A stretch of 64,000 nucleotides of DNA, taken from contig NC_079491.1 of the NCBI RefSeq assembly GCF_020520425.1, positions 32,789,449 through 32,853,448 of the forward strand, written 5' to 3'. A program made the position numbers and the translations under genes. How positions within the stretch are numbered: position 1 is the stretch's first letter; each line of letters starts with the position of its first letter. Shown here one piece after another: positions 23,301 through 34,100 of the stretch. This DNA comes from Spinacia oleracea. Its lineage: Eukaryota; Streptophyta; Magnoliopsida; Caryophyllales; Amaranthaceae. The notes beneath the pieces were generated by a model, which was not told the origin of the DNA, did no database searches, and saw only the letters and a list, made by a program, of their open reading frames with translations.

Positions 23301-24629
23301 AATGAAGGGTCCTCAAATTTTTTTCTAAAATAAAGGAATTTCAATTAGTACCCATTTTGGAAACTGACACATGAAAATGAAGGGTCCTCAATTTTCCTTT
23401 TAAAAATAAAGGAAATTTAATTAGTGGGTATTTTGGAACTGGCACATGCTACATGAGTCATGACTTTACTTTATCAATTTCTCTTTCCACGTGATACATT
23501 TTACTGTACTCATATTTTCTTGGTATAACTCCTAATTCACCCAATCACTGTTTTTCTTTATTAATTATTTTTTTACCGAATCCATGCCGTACCCGTATTT
23601 TGCAATTTTGATTTTGCCGTTTTCCGTCCCCGTACCCGTCTCGAAACTCGTCCTCGTACTCGTTTCCGTGCAACCTAGATCATCATTTATTGGTACTTTG
23701 TACGGTTGTACCCAATTGTTAAGGAGACTAGAGTACTAGACTACCAAGAGAATTATTTTTCTTTTATATTTTTATTGTGAGTTTGCCTTATATTCCTATC
23801 TAGGAATTAGCCATGCCGGTTTTCTACATAATTATGTAGGATCTTTACAAGTTTACAGACCATTTTAATTATTAATAACTAGGGGAGTGTTTGGTTTGGT
23901 GTAAAGCATTTTCCTAGAAAATATTTTCCTTTTCAATCATTTTACGTTGTTTGCTATGGCAAGGCGTGTAAAACACTTTTTCAGTAACTCTCTCAAGGGA
24001 GGAAAACATTTTTCATTTAAAAGGAAGGGATATCACTTTTTCACCTTTTCACTTTTCCTCCTTACCCCCTTTCTCTTTTCTCAACAATCCTCACACATCT
24101 ACCCCTATTTTCTTTTTTTTCTATGAGAATCTCTTTAAGGAACCAAACAAAGAAAACCTAGTTTGGAATTTTGATTTTCATTGAAAATCATTTTTCACTA
24201 AAAATGTTTTCTGCCAAACCAAACGAAGCAACATGTTTTATTGATTAATAACTTTTACAGAATTTGTGTATCACATGAGTAGTGTAGTTGATTAGTGATT
24301 ATGCATCGTTTTGGCAGGTAAAGTTATCCCGTGGTAAGTTAGCAAAGGACATGCCTAGTGTTGATGAAAGAGTTGAAAGGCTGAAAAAGGTAATTTGTAT
24401 GATTTGAGTTTCACTTCTCTTAATGGCACTTCTGCCTCAAGTTCTAGCTCGCTAACCTAATTGGGTAATGCAGTGGAGTGTTTGTTTCCTTGCCCCTAAG
24501 CTTCTCATGTAGAGTTTTTGGTGTCATGATTCTCTGTTTTGTTACCAGGAAAACATAGAATTGCTTGGAAGGTTGGAATCTTTGAAGAGGGAGCTTGAAA
24601 CTGAGAAGTTGAAATGCAAGTCACAATAG
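8318..24629 (+). CDS. Small single-pass membrane protein with C-terminal coiled coil (4 exons)
   Basis: The exons are 8318-8484, 9553-9664, 24318-24389 and 24549-24629 (TAG stop). All introns are GT/AG, and the phases join to 432 nt, or 143 residues. The N-terminus is basic (RRREK, ISRR), followed by one hydrophobic segment at residues about 21-43 (PLLLGLAIVMGLGFIVYF). The rest is strongly charged and predicted coiled coil (RFDEERERATECMMEL, then VERLKKENIELLGRLESLKR). The layout fits a type II or signal-anchored protein exposing a coiled coil. I do not recognise a named family; it resembles short plant proteins of unknown function. Met1 gives the longest frame, and Met15 is an alternative start. 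Intron 2 is 14.7 kb, so the exon 2 to exon 3 join is inferred from phase, splice sites and coiled-coil continuity. Confidence 0.8.
10966..11268 (-). pseudogene. LINE ORF2 C-terminal fragment
   Basis: This 100-codon open stretch reads as the region after the reverse-transcriptase palm (WAHIFYTAGGSFEESLN, then PITWEYFSRPKSAGG). That arrangement is common to L1-type ORF2 proteins. It belongs to the degraded LINE at 9.9-14.9 kb. Confidence 0.65.
12070..12810. mobile_element. Possible PIF/Harbinger-like element interrupting the old LINE
   Basis: The LINE reading is interrupted here by unrelated C-rich then G-rich sequence. The ends read TAA-GGGGCCGTAAAG and GTTTTAACGCCCCC-TAA: a short imperfect terminal inverted repeat with a 3-bp TAA duplication, as Harbinger elements make. 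No transposase is visible. The short TIR makes this tentative. Confidence 0.4.
12377..12440. repeat. Near-perfect hairpin
   Basis: Two arms of about 27 nt (left arm core AGGTCAAATTCAACCATG) are inverted around a 4-nt centre (catc). They differ at three positions, all transitions. It lies inside the Harbinger-like insertion. Confidence 0.7.
13900..14880 (-). pseudogene. LINE ORF1 remnant
   Basis: Fragments typical of plant LINE ORF1 are seen: a helix near 14.7 kb (VIQDTLSKWKNALWYMLLV) and a knuckle-like KPEFCKVCIKVGHDCEKW near 14.18 kb. The frame is broken repeatedly. Confidence 0.6.
14931..16740. other. Intronic sequence without recognised features
   Basis: The stretch is AT-rich, with a poly(T) run near 15.09 kb and a short tandem repeat of about 25 bp near 16.27-16.32 kb (word gaggaagtagtaaattc, two copies plus a partial). 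No gene was recognised. Confidence 0.5.
16741..17073 (+). repeat. 5' LTR of decayed chromovirus (left end eroded)
   Basis: It ends in ...ttattaca immediately before a primer-binding site. It shares blocks such as aaggagtcattaaga and ggcattgtgtatttttgtg with the 3' LTR at 22413. The 5' TG end is no longer clear, so the start is approximate. Confidence 0.7.
17076..17095 (+). promoter_or_regulatory. Primer-binding site, initiator tRNA-Met type
   Basis: The sequence tggtatcagagcagtagcgg lies 2 nt after the LTR end. It is the standard plant retrotransposon PBS complementary to the 3' end of tRNA-iMet. Confidence 0.8.
17153..18375 (+). pseudogene. Ty3/gypsy gag remnant
   Basis: The coding trace begins at Met 17153. 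It contains retrotransposon-gag motifs in broken frames: KYMRLEMPLFDGSDLASWI, FFDIYRLTEEEKLDAAV, WFHFENHP, then VVDYRQKFIDLATPLEEIS. Near 18.3 kb comes a linker of the type KRLTERELQEKRAKGL that precedes the zinc knuckle in chromoviruses. At least one stop (near 17.23 kb) and several frameshifts are visible. Confidence 0.75.
18441..18920 (+). pseudogene. Ty3/gypsy protease remnant
   Basis: Frames around 18.55-18.90 kb carry retropepsin-like pieces: VALGNGEAIQDKGVCKGIRL, LPLELGNSYVI and VTTNWKTQLIRYQ. The catalytic Asp region is degraded, with a stop beside it. It lies between gag and reverse transcriptase, as expected. Confidence 0.65.
19130..20270 (+). pseudogene. Ty3/gypsy reverse transcriptase and RNase H remnant
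   Basis: The longest open piece (19377-20270) holds the palm: [17 protein letters not shown], the catalytic motif VFFDDVLVY, ECFG-type connection motifs (YANLKKCEF) and RRFLGLTGYYQKFV. Upstream, near 19.26 kb, the VKKKDGSWRFFVDY motif lies in another frame. The RNase H part after 19.98 kb is frameshifted. The order and motifs are diagnostic for Ty3/gypsy. Confidence 0.85.
20521..20690 (+). pseudogene. Integrase HHCC zinc-binding remnant
   Basis: The plus strand reads HSGKVKTYLRIAGEWFQQGM followed by CVVCQQCK and a LLQPLP motif. This is the N-terminal zinc-binding region of the integrase. The catalytic core that should follow in this orientation is missing. Confidence 0.7.
20765..20985 (-). 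pseudogene. Inverted integrase core segment
   Basis: Inside the plus-strand chromovirus, the minus strand of this segment encodes the end of an integrase catalytic core: YHPQTDG, VNKSLETYLRCFASE and WVKWLPW in one open frame. Flanking integrase pieces on both sides read on the plus strand, so the segment is inverted relative to its element. The breakpoints are approximate. Confidence 0.8.
21020..21200 (+). pseudogene. Integrase C-terminal region remnant
   Basis: The plus strand reads RRDENFEVGDEVYLNY, then pieces like FEVLQKIGTV and YKLKLPP in changing frames. This is the usual chromovirus region between the integrase core and the chromodomain. It is cut by the hAT insertion at 21209. Confidence 0.7.
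21718..21968. mobile_element. Stowaway MITE nested in the hAT
   Basis: This 251-bp element is flanked by TA on both sides. It begins cttcatccgttccttaaatt and ends aatatttatggagggaggaag, an imperfect inverted repeat. The interior matches the Stowaway family seen at 37756, 41112 and 61470. Confidence 0.8.
22029..22044. repeat. (AC)n microsatellite
   Basis: A short run of about eight AC units lies inside the hAT element. Confidence 0.9.
22149..22410 (+). pseudogene. Chromodomain end of pol and polypurine tract
   Basis: After the hAT, the pol C-terminus resumes: LVVEPEELLEIRYKEE, then RLEVLIKWHGMP, which is chromodomain-like, followed by a frameshifted tail. A G-rich tract (gaggggggcgggga, about 22397-22411) then abuts the 3' LTR and is the polypurine tract. 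The chromodomain places the element among the chromoviruses. Confidence 0.75.
22413..22632 (+). repeat. Truncated 3' LTR of the chromovirus
   Basis: It starts TGTAATGACCCGG directly after the polypurine tract. It shares blocks with the 5' LTR at 16741-17073 but loses similarity after about 22630, so the 3' part is missing. Confidence 0.7.
22850..23678. mobile_element. hAT-like non-autonomous element, 829 bp
   Basis: The 8-bp repeats atcatcat flank it at 22842-22849 and 23679-23686. The ends are imperfectly inverted: CTATGAAGCATGGGTACG on the left and CTAGGTTGCACGGAAACG on the right, read inward. The interior has many short gggtacg words and no transposase. Confidence 0.65.
23884..24231. repeat. 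hAT-like MITE family A, copy 1
   Basis: It starts near gtgtttggtttggtgtaaagc and ends near tgccaaaccaaacgaagc. The interior (tttcctccttacc, accaaacaaagaaaac) matches the copies at 38976 and 62666. The boundaries are approximate and no clean TSD was seen. Confidence 0.65.
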
Positions 24630-25898
24630 ATTTAGTGCATACCAGAGCTTTGTCCAGAAACAAGTATCAGAACTTTAGGATTATTTTGAAATTTCACCAT
24701 TCTGGAGTAGTGCTCACAATTCTTGTTCGAAACGAACAGTTGTTTCAGCTGGTATGTGATGCCTGTTAGTAAATTTACCAATGGTGGATTTTGAGCGAGT
24801 CAACATAACTGCCCTGTTCCAGTGTGAGTTAATTTCAGGCTTGTTCTCATGAAGATGGGTCTCAGTTGTTATGAAATGGGTTTTGTGAGAATTCCTTTTT
24901 GTATGTAACCAAATATCATATCATTGTTGAGCATTGTAAAAATGTCAGCTAGCTCACCTGATAGGCTGATATGCTATTTGACCGTGATTTTACCCGACAT
25001 TCAAAGTTGAAATTCATCCACATGTACATACATATACACTTCTGATTGAAGTTGTATTTTTGTTTACAACACTAACACACTATCATACCTGCTCCAGTAC
25101 AAGGCTCTGCTGATTGATTTTAACCGTCTTCTTTCGGTTACCCGAGTAACATAGACTTGCTTGAGAGGTGTAGCATCGTTCAGCAGATGCCTAAGGTATT
25201 TTCCAAGTGATTTGAACTTAAAACTGTTGCATTTGGGTGTAATTTCAGCTAAGCTTACCTGATAAACTAGTTGCACCATGCATTAGGGAAAAACGTCAGT
25301 CCATGACATTACGCTTCATAAAGCCGCAAAATAATTCTTGTATATAGACCTAAAGCAAATATTTTCATTTATCAATATCTTTATTCTCGACTATCAAATA
25401 CCCATCGTGTTCGACACAAATTTCATACTTCTCTATCTCAAAATAAATGTCAATATAACTATATACAGAGTTTAATTATCCTACAAAAGAACACTAAAGT
25501 TCTTTTAGAGAATTACAGAGTACGAGGATGTACCACAACTGCTAGCAAAGTTACAACGTACTCTCTCCGTCCCTAAAATGAATGTCTATCAGCCTCTGTT
25601 TCTGCACCATGTTTAATTAGTCACAGTTTTGAATGACATAGTATTACTATTGCTACACAAGAATTTGAATGTGACAATAAGTAGCAAGAATTTAAACAAA
25701 GATGATAGTGTAAACGCAAAAAGAGACATGTACAAAAAGGACCAAGCAAAGCTGCCCAGTTGGTGGATTTAGAGAGATGGATTGACCATAACTTCTTTGT
25801 AAAGACCAAATTTACAGCTCGGTACCAGTTATACTATCAGAGCAAAGACCAAAATGAAGTACTCCGTATATGTTAACTCTTCTAGTTTCAGTCAACTG
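24630..25898. other. Convergent intergenic region (two 3' UTRs)
   Basis: The region lies between the stop codons of two genes that face each other and should contain both 3' UTRs. A Stowaway-like end (tactctctccgtccctaaaa) appears near 25562. No gene was recognised. Confidence 0.6.
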
Positions 25899-28800
25899 TC
25901 AAAATCGACGATGGATCATATGATTTATATCAAGCATAGGACCAGATGGGCATTCAAATGGCTGATGACCACGGTCACCGCAGACACTACACATGATCAT
26001 GAACATGCATTGATGACTTATGTGCCCCGGACATCCACAATTTCTACAGTAGATATTATACAACTGGCCCCCAACAATTGGCGGGCCACCAAACATTAGT
26101 GGTGAAGGAAATTGTGGCTGGAATGGTAGCGGGAGAGCTTGATTCGGACATTGTCTGGCCACATGTCCAGATAAATTGCAGGTGTTGCAAATGGGAACAT
26201 TTAGACACTCTCGAGCTAGGTGGCCAGGTTTTCGGCACTTGTTGCATGCTTTTTCATTGATACAGTCTGCTGCCAAATGCCCTGGCTGGAAACAGTTGCT
26301 GCAAACTCTAGGATCGCACGATTTTGGACATTCACGGGCCAGATGACCCATCTTCTCACAGGAGTGGCAAATAGGTTGATTCTTGCATTCCGTAGACAGA
26401 TGCCCTGGTTCTTTGCAGTTCCAACACATCGTTTTTGAGTTACAGTCAGCTGCCATGTGCCTAAAAGCCGTGAAATAGACTATTAAACAAGAGAACCTTC
26501 ATAATGATAAGCCAGTTAGCCAGACTAATAAATAAGTTCCAAAGGTTTGTGCAACATGCATAGCAGGAAAACCTGTGAGGGCTGTAACAAAGGGGAAGCC
26601 AACATTCGAATCCACAGCCATAGTTGAGATAATTCCAATATTTTTTCCATTTATCATTCAAAAACAGGGGGTGGACTAAAGGGGCCAAATGATAAGTTAA
26701 CAGAACACCAATGAGTCTATCCCTCCGTCTCAGTTGAAAGATATCATCAGGGAATGACATACAGATCAAGGAGAAAAACAAAAAGTGGGTAGGTGGGCCA
26801 AACTTCGGACAAAATGTAGAGAAAAAAATTACTAAAAGTATTACTCATATAGTGTTTTAACTATTAGACAAAAACTGTTAACTTACAAAGGGATGGAGAG
26901 AGTATTTATATCTTGTCACTTTATTATTCCCATGTAAACTTCCTTAAGGTTTGCTATTAAAGGAGCAGTGCTTAGGTTCCTCAACTCTCAAGATTGCCCG
27001 ACAATTTTGGTTCCTATGCTCTTGGTATTATCCCGATCCAAAATCCCGAAACTCCTTGGTGGAGCCACCATCAAACAGACACCAGCCAGACCACGCGCTT
27101 TCAACTAGTAGTATTAACTTCTAACTGAATTATACATATAGAACAATTACTTGCCTCAAAAAGCATAACGAAAAGTTTGAAGAGTTTGACAAAACTGATC
27201 ACAGAAGGTTAGGCCTCCTACTATGTTGCTTGGTGCTGTCTGCTACTTTCCAGGGATGAAGGTAGTGCAGACACAAAGATACAATAAGGACATGCATTAA
27301 AAGGCACCTGAAAGGCTAAAAATCAGTAGATTCAGCCCTTTATTTGTTCCCATACTCTAAGACGTCGCAGAGTAATCTGAAATCAGAGGCATCCCAGACG
27401 AGTCTCACCAAGACATCCAAACAATTAAAGTTTTGTTTTCCGGTTGACAAGTCATAAAGGAGACAAGGAGTAGAAGCTTAAGACTTAGTAGAGGTGAAGG
27501 TCTACCCTGTAGGTAAATAGTTGCAAATTAGGATGGGACTTAACATTCAGCGGGTGCGAGCCAATTGAGCACATTAGTCACATTACGACTTCACATTCAG
27601 CTGGTGCAAGCTTATTGAGCATGTTAGTCACACTACTACATTGTCCAAAGTTTATAATATATCTGAAAAGTAGAAAGTTACTGGAAAACAATAGGAACAA
27701 ATATAATTTTCTATTCAGGAAACATCGACTGAATAAGAATAATCTTTGGATGTGTCACACATAGGACTAGATAGAGTTACTGAACTTCTGAAAGGGTTGA
27801 TGAATATGTGTGAGGATGCCTATAAAGAGGCAAAAAAGGAAGCAAAGAAGGTTGTACGGGATGCAAGAGCAAAGGTGAATCGGGATCTTTATGCAAGCTT
27901 GGATACGATTATACGAAGGTGAGAAAAGGGCATCTATAGATTGGCTCGTATAAGAGATAGGTAGACGCGAGATCCGGGAAAGGTTAGGTGTGTAATGGAT
28001 GTGGAACAAACAGTCTGGTTAGAGATAAGGAGATAAAAGAGAAATGCAGATCGTATTTTGATAACCTATTTAATGGACATAGAGAGCAAGATTCTGGAGA
28101 TATAAGTATCTCTCACGATATGGTCAATCGTGAATTTATGAGCATAATTAGAAGGAAAAATCAAAATGACATTGAAAAAGATAGAATTGAAGAAAGCAGT
28201 GGTGGCATCCCTGTCGAAATCTAGAGATGTTTGGGGAGAGAGAAAATTAATTATTGACAACTTTCTTCAACAAGATTTGGAGAAGAAACGAGATGGAATT
28301 GGAGTGAAGGAAAAGTACGCTAATCCCTTTGTACAAGAATAAAGGAGACAAGATAACTATCGAGGGATCAAACCAATGAGTCATATTATGAAACTCTGAG
28401 AGCGATTGAACATAGGTTAAGGAGAAGTGTGACGATTCCGCGTACCAATTTGGCTTCATGCCAGGAAGATCAACTATGGAGGTCATTCATCTTATAAAAC
28501 AATATGAAACAACTAATGGAAACTATCGGGATAAAAAGAAAGATTTACATATGGTTTTTATTGATTTGGAGAAGGCATATGATAAGGTACCGAGGGAAGT
28601 GCTTTGGTGGGCTTTAACAAGGAAAGAAATTTCGCACAAATATATTAACATCATTAGCACGAGTGTGCATAAAGGTGTTGGAAAGACAAAGACATAGGAG
28701 TCCTATCATGATTGGAGTGCATCAAGATCCGCACTTAACCCTTTTTCTCTTTGCCATAGTAATGGATGAATTCACGAGTACAATTTAGTATACCATAGTG

Positions 28801-31142
28801 CATATTGTTTGGAGATGATATTGTGTTGTGAAAAGAAAGGTGTGGAAAGTAAGTTGGAATTATGGAGGCATACTTTTGAATCTCGTGCCTTTAAGTTGAG
28901 TAGAAGTAAGACACAATATTGGAGTGTAAGTTTAGCGGTGATAGAAGCAGAGAGGTAGGGACGATCACCTTGGATGAGAGGACTGTAGAAGGTTCAAATC
29001 AATCACCTTGGATGAGAGGACTGTAGAAGGTTCAAATTTCTTTCGCTATCTGGGATCTATTATTCAAAAGGATGGAGATGCCGCCCATACAACTAAATCA
29101 GGTTAGTTGAAGTGGAAGAATGCTTTAAGATTTCTGTGTAGGCATGCCCCATAGATTGAAGGGAAAATTCTACCGTAAGTCAATGATACGTGCACTATTA
29201 TATGGTCAATGATACGTGCACTATTATATGGTACAAAATGTTGGATTTAAAAAAGTGGCACATGCACTATGAATATGTTGTTAGATGTGTAGCCATACAA
29301 GAAAGGATCAGTTGAGGAATGAAGGGAAAAGAAAGAAAGTTGGGGTTACACCGATTGAGAAAAAGATTAGGGAGAATCAACTAAGGTGGTTTGGCTATGT
29401 AGGACGGAGGCCAAATAATGCACCGGTTAGAAGGATTGAAAAGTGGCAAATGGATGGAATTGTAAGGGGTAGGAGAAGACCACAAACATAGAAGAGGGTG
29501 ATTGAGAGTGATACAAGTTTATCGGGGATTGAGGAAAATATGGCATTGATAGGATGGAGTGGAGGGAGATAAGACATGTCGACGACTCGACATGATTTCT
29601 TTTCCATCTCTTTCTCTTTTTTCTATTTTCTTTGCAAAGTTCTCTTTTTTTCATATGTTTGTTATTGTTCCAAAATATATTTTTGCCTCTTCTTTAAACC
29701 AGCTTATCTTGTTTTCGTGTTCCCTCTTTTTCGTGCCTCGTGTCTACTCTCTTTAACGGTTCATGTTAGCCGACCGTAATCATTGACTGAAGCTTGATAG
29801 TTGTTGTTGTTGTATGCCTATTTTCTTGAATAAGTTCAAGAGCTACCAATGTAAAAAATGTAAGCATAGTGAAATTTAGGAAGAGAGTACACATAAAATG
29901 GGAAAATGGGAGAAAAGGATACGAGGGGAGAGTCAGAGAGGATGAACTGATGAAGGAGATATTTTACAGGAGAAAACGACTCTCCAGTGGTCCAGGAGGC
30001 TGGAAAATGGGAGTTTAGCTATCGTTGTCCTGTGTTGAGTTGAGTGCTATAGTCGTCTAAGTGCAATTATATAAGAAATAAAGTGCGCTACTGCCATCAA
30101 ATGTGTTCTTCCGTCGTGGAAAAGTTTATCCATGCCCCATTTATCATATCCAAACTCTGAAGTCCCCGGTATTATGTAATGATTGACAAGTGATCTTGAT
30201 TAACAATATCACTGTCACCCTCGGTCACTTAATGGATTGATTGTATATGACATCAGAGCTCTGTATCTATCACCTGCTCTCATTACTAGCTAAAAGAGTT
30301 TTCCAGCAGAATGTAAACAAACTTTGCCATTTTCGTCCAGGCGGTTTTCATTGTTCGTATTCAAAATACAGCCCCCATCACCCCAAGACAAACTAAAAAA
30401 AAGGTTCTTTCAGCTTCAGTTTCGGAAGCAATGCATAGATAATTGACTCTCTGTTAGGATTTCTATTCAAGTTTACTCTTGGCACTGAAGAAGCTTCGAA
30501 CAAGCAGGGGACTGAATGCATGGTCTAAACGAACAATGTAAGCGAGATATCAAACTAACCTAAATAAAAGTATTGTTGAATTTCACTATATAACAATTTT
30601 ACAGAAAATAAACAGATCAGGGCCTACAGAAATCAAACATAAGGCAGTATTTTTAAGCTGTCCAGCTATTCACCCCTTTCAAACACATTCTTGCAATAAA
30701 AAGAAGGGTAAAATGCAAATTTTTTAGTGAATCACTGCACTCACTTTGCTCATAACAACCATTCAGAAGGCATCCCTCCTCGGCATTCAATTTTGTCACT
30801 GGTAAAAGTTCGAATCAAGTCTAATTAAAAAAATAGTCCTATAATTTCCTTAAGCAAACAAGTATTAATCAAATAATGTCCATCTCAAGGAATGACACTG
30901 TCATCTGTTTTATTAGCAACCTCAAGTAGTCACCACGGGGATAATACTACAATAGTACTGAACTTCTAGTCCATCACATGCAATAATTAGCCTAAATATA
31001 CTTGAAATAAAATCTGATTCCTTCCCAATTTCAGAACCTTGACCAACTCTAACAGCAGAGTCAGGAATTAAACTACTAATTTTCTGATTGCTTAGCTAAG
31101 AATGACTTCAGGATTTTACTGAATCTAGACACATCAGTCACC

Positions 31143-31183
<41 letters not shown>

Positions 31184-34100
31184 AGCCTTAGTCCCAAAAT
31201 GATTTGGGGTCGGCTAACATGAATCGTCGTAGGAGATTGTCATTGTCACCAATCAAACCAGAAAGGAGCAGGAAGTAAAAAGAAAAAAACAAGGAAGAGA
31301 AAGTGAAATTAATGAAAGTAGGATAAGAGAAAATGTATATATATATATATATATATAATAGAAGAAATATTGTAAGAAATAAAAATAAGTAAAATTTAAA
31401 ATAAATGAATAAGTAAAATAAGTGCATTTCAAAATAGCATGTGGAATTAAAAAAGATTTGAAAGAATTTTAAAAATAAAATAAAAGTAAAATAAAAATAA
31501 AAATACAAATAAAGAGAATAAGAAACATTGAAGTTGTGTAAGTCAAATGAAGTCATCAATGTATATTCTCTCCCTCCACTCTGTCCTATCGAACGCCATA
31601 TTTTCCTCAATCCCAAGAAAGCTCATATCGTGCTCAATCACCTTCCTCCAAGTTTTCTTAGGTCTTCCCCTACCCCTTGCAATTCTATCCCTTTGCCACC
31701 ATTCTATCCTCCTAACTGGGGCATCATTTGATCTTCTGCTTACATGTCCAAACCATCTTAAACGATTTTCCATCATCTTAAACTCAATCGGTGCAACCCC
31801 TACTTTCTTCCTAATAATCTCATTCCTCAAACGATCCTTTCTTGTATGCCCACACATCCAACGTAACATGCGCATCTCCGCCACATTCATCTTGTGCACG
31901 TGACAATGTTTTACTGCCCAACATTCCGTGCCGTATAACAAAGCCGGTCGAATTGCCGTGCGGTAAAATTTTCCCTTCAATCTTTGGGGCATGCCTGAGT
32001 CACATAGGAACCCCGTGGCACCTTTCCACTTCAACCAACCTGATTTGATTCTATGGGCCACATCGCCATCCAATTCTCCATCCTTTTGGATAATAGATCC
32101 TAAATAACGGAACATTTCAGAGCCTTGGACAATTTTCCCATCTAAGGTTATCGCCCCTGTCTCTCTATCTTGGACTCCACTAAACTTACACTCCATATAT
32201 TCCGTCTTGTTTCTACTCAGCCTAAAACCCCGAGATTCCAAAGTTTGTCTCCATAACTCCAACTTACTTTCCACTCCTTTTGTTTCATCAATCAACACAA
32301 TATCATCTGCAAACATCATGCACCAGGTTATACCATCTTGGATTGACCTCGTCAATTCGTCCATGACTATAGCAAAAAGAAACGGGCTAAGTGCGGAACC
32401 TTGATGCACTCCAATCGTAATGGGGAATTCTTCGGTCTTACCAACACTAGTCCTCACACTCGTACTAATTCCCTCATACATGTCCTTGATGATATCAATA
32501 TACTTTCCTCGGAATTCCTTTCTTACTTAATGCCCACCAAAGAATTTCTCTTGGTACCTTATCATACGCCTTCTCCAAATCAATGAAAACCATATGTAAA
32601 TCCTTCTTCTTATCCCGATAATTCTCCATTAGTTGCCTTATAAGATGAATGGCCTCCATAGTCGATCTCCCAGGCATAAATCCAAACTGGTTCTCCGAAA
32701 TTTTCACAGTTCTCCTCAATCTTTGCTCAATAATCCGCTCCCAAAGTTTCATAGTATGACTCATTAGTTTGATTCCTCGGTAGTTGGCACAATCCTGGAC
32801 ATCACCCTTATTCTTGTACAAGGGGATGATAGTACTTTTCCTCCACTCTAACGGCATCCTATTACTTCCCCAAATCTTGTTGAAAAGAGTTGTTAACCAT
32901 ACAACCCCTCTCTCTCCCAAGCATCTCCAGACTTCGATAGGTATACCATCGGGACCCAGCGTCCCATCTTTTTCAGTGCCATTTCGACTTCTCTCTTTTG
33001 AATTCTTCGCATAAAGTCTAGGTTAACCATATCTCGAGGGATATTCGTATCCCCAATATCGCGTCCTTGGTCCCCGTTGAACAAGTTATCAAAGTGGAAC
33101 CTCCATCTATCCTTGATTTCCTTATCTCCCACCAAAACTTTTTTATCAACATCTTTCACACATTTAATCCTCCCGATGTCTCGCGTCTTTCTATCTCTCA
33201 TTCGAGCAAGCCTATAGATGTCTTTCTCCCCTTCTTTTGTATCCAATCTTGCGTAAAGATCCTGATTCACCTTTGCTCTAGCCTCTCTTACAGCCTTCTT
33301 TGCTTCCCTTTTAGCCTCCTTGTACTTCTCGTAGTTCTCATCACTTCTACATTTTCCCAACTCTTTATAGCACTCTCGTTTGCTCTTTATAGCTTGTTGC
33401 ACAACTTCGTTCCACCAGGATGTGTCCTTACTTGGTGGCATGATTCCTTTAGATTCCCCTAGGACCTCTTTCGCCACTCCCTTTATGGTGTGCTCCATTC
33501 TTGCCCATAATGAGTCTATATCCAAATCCATATCCCCGGCCCAAATACCTTCACTTGCCACCTTTTCCACGAATTTTAGTTGTTGCTCCCCTTGAAGTTT
33601 CCACCACTTGATCCTAGGCTCCACTAGTGGTCTTCTCCTCCTTATATAACTTCTACCTCGAAAATCAAGGACCACAAGCTTATGTTGGGTTGCAGTACTC
33701 TCACCCGGAATCACCTTACAATTGGTGTAGCACTGTCTCAAAGCATTCCTTACTAAAAAGAAGTCAATTTGACTCGTATTATCTCCACTCCTATAGGTTA
33801 CTAGATGAGAGTCTCTTTTCTCAAACCAAGTGTTCATTATTCCCAAGTCATAAGCCAATGCAAAATCCAAAATAGCGTTTCCCGCTTCATTCCGCTCCCC
33901 ATACCCAAAACCACCATGAATGCTTTCAAATCCATCGCGACTCGAGCCTACATGTCCGTTGAGATCCCCACCAATGATCAGTTTCTCACTTCTAGGGACA
34001 CGTTGCACCACTTCTTCTAAATCCTCCCAAAATTCTTGTCTAGTTGAAGCATCTAGTCCTACTTGTGGTGCATAGGCACTCACAATAGTTACAACTTCAT

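Larger units (their letters stand above)
9665..24317 (+). other. Giant intron 2 of the coiled-coil membrane protein gene
   Basis: The donor is GCG|gtatgc at 9664/9665 and the acceptor is ttggcag|GTA at 24317/24318. The 14,653-nt intron holds an old L1-type LINE, a Harbinger-like element, a decayed chromovirus with two nested DNA elements, and at least two hAT-like elements. None supplies an obvious extra host exon. Confidence 0.7.

Noticed and set aside
31141-31183. CRISPR-like or structured repeat array
   Set aside because: It is a plain CAA microsatellite forming the tail of an RTE LINE; there are no spacers.
31188-31616. 142-codon minus-strand frame rich in Phe and Tyr
   Set aside because: It lies in the AT-rich 3' UTR of the RTE LINE and contains a translated TA microsatellite.
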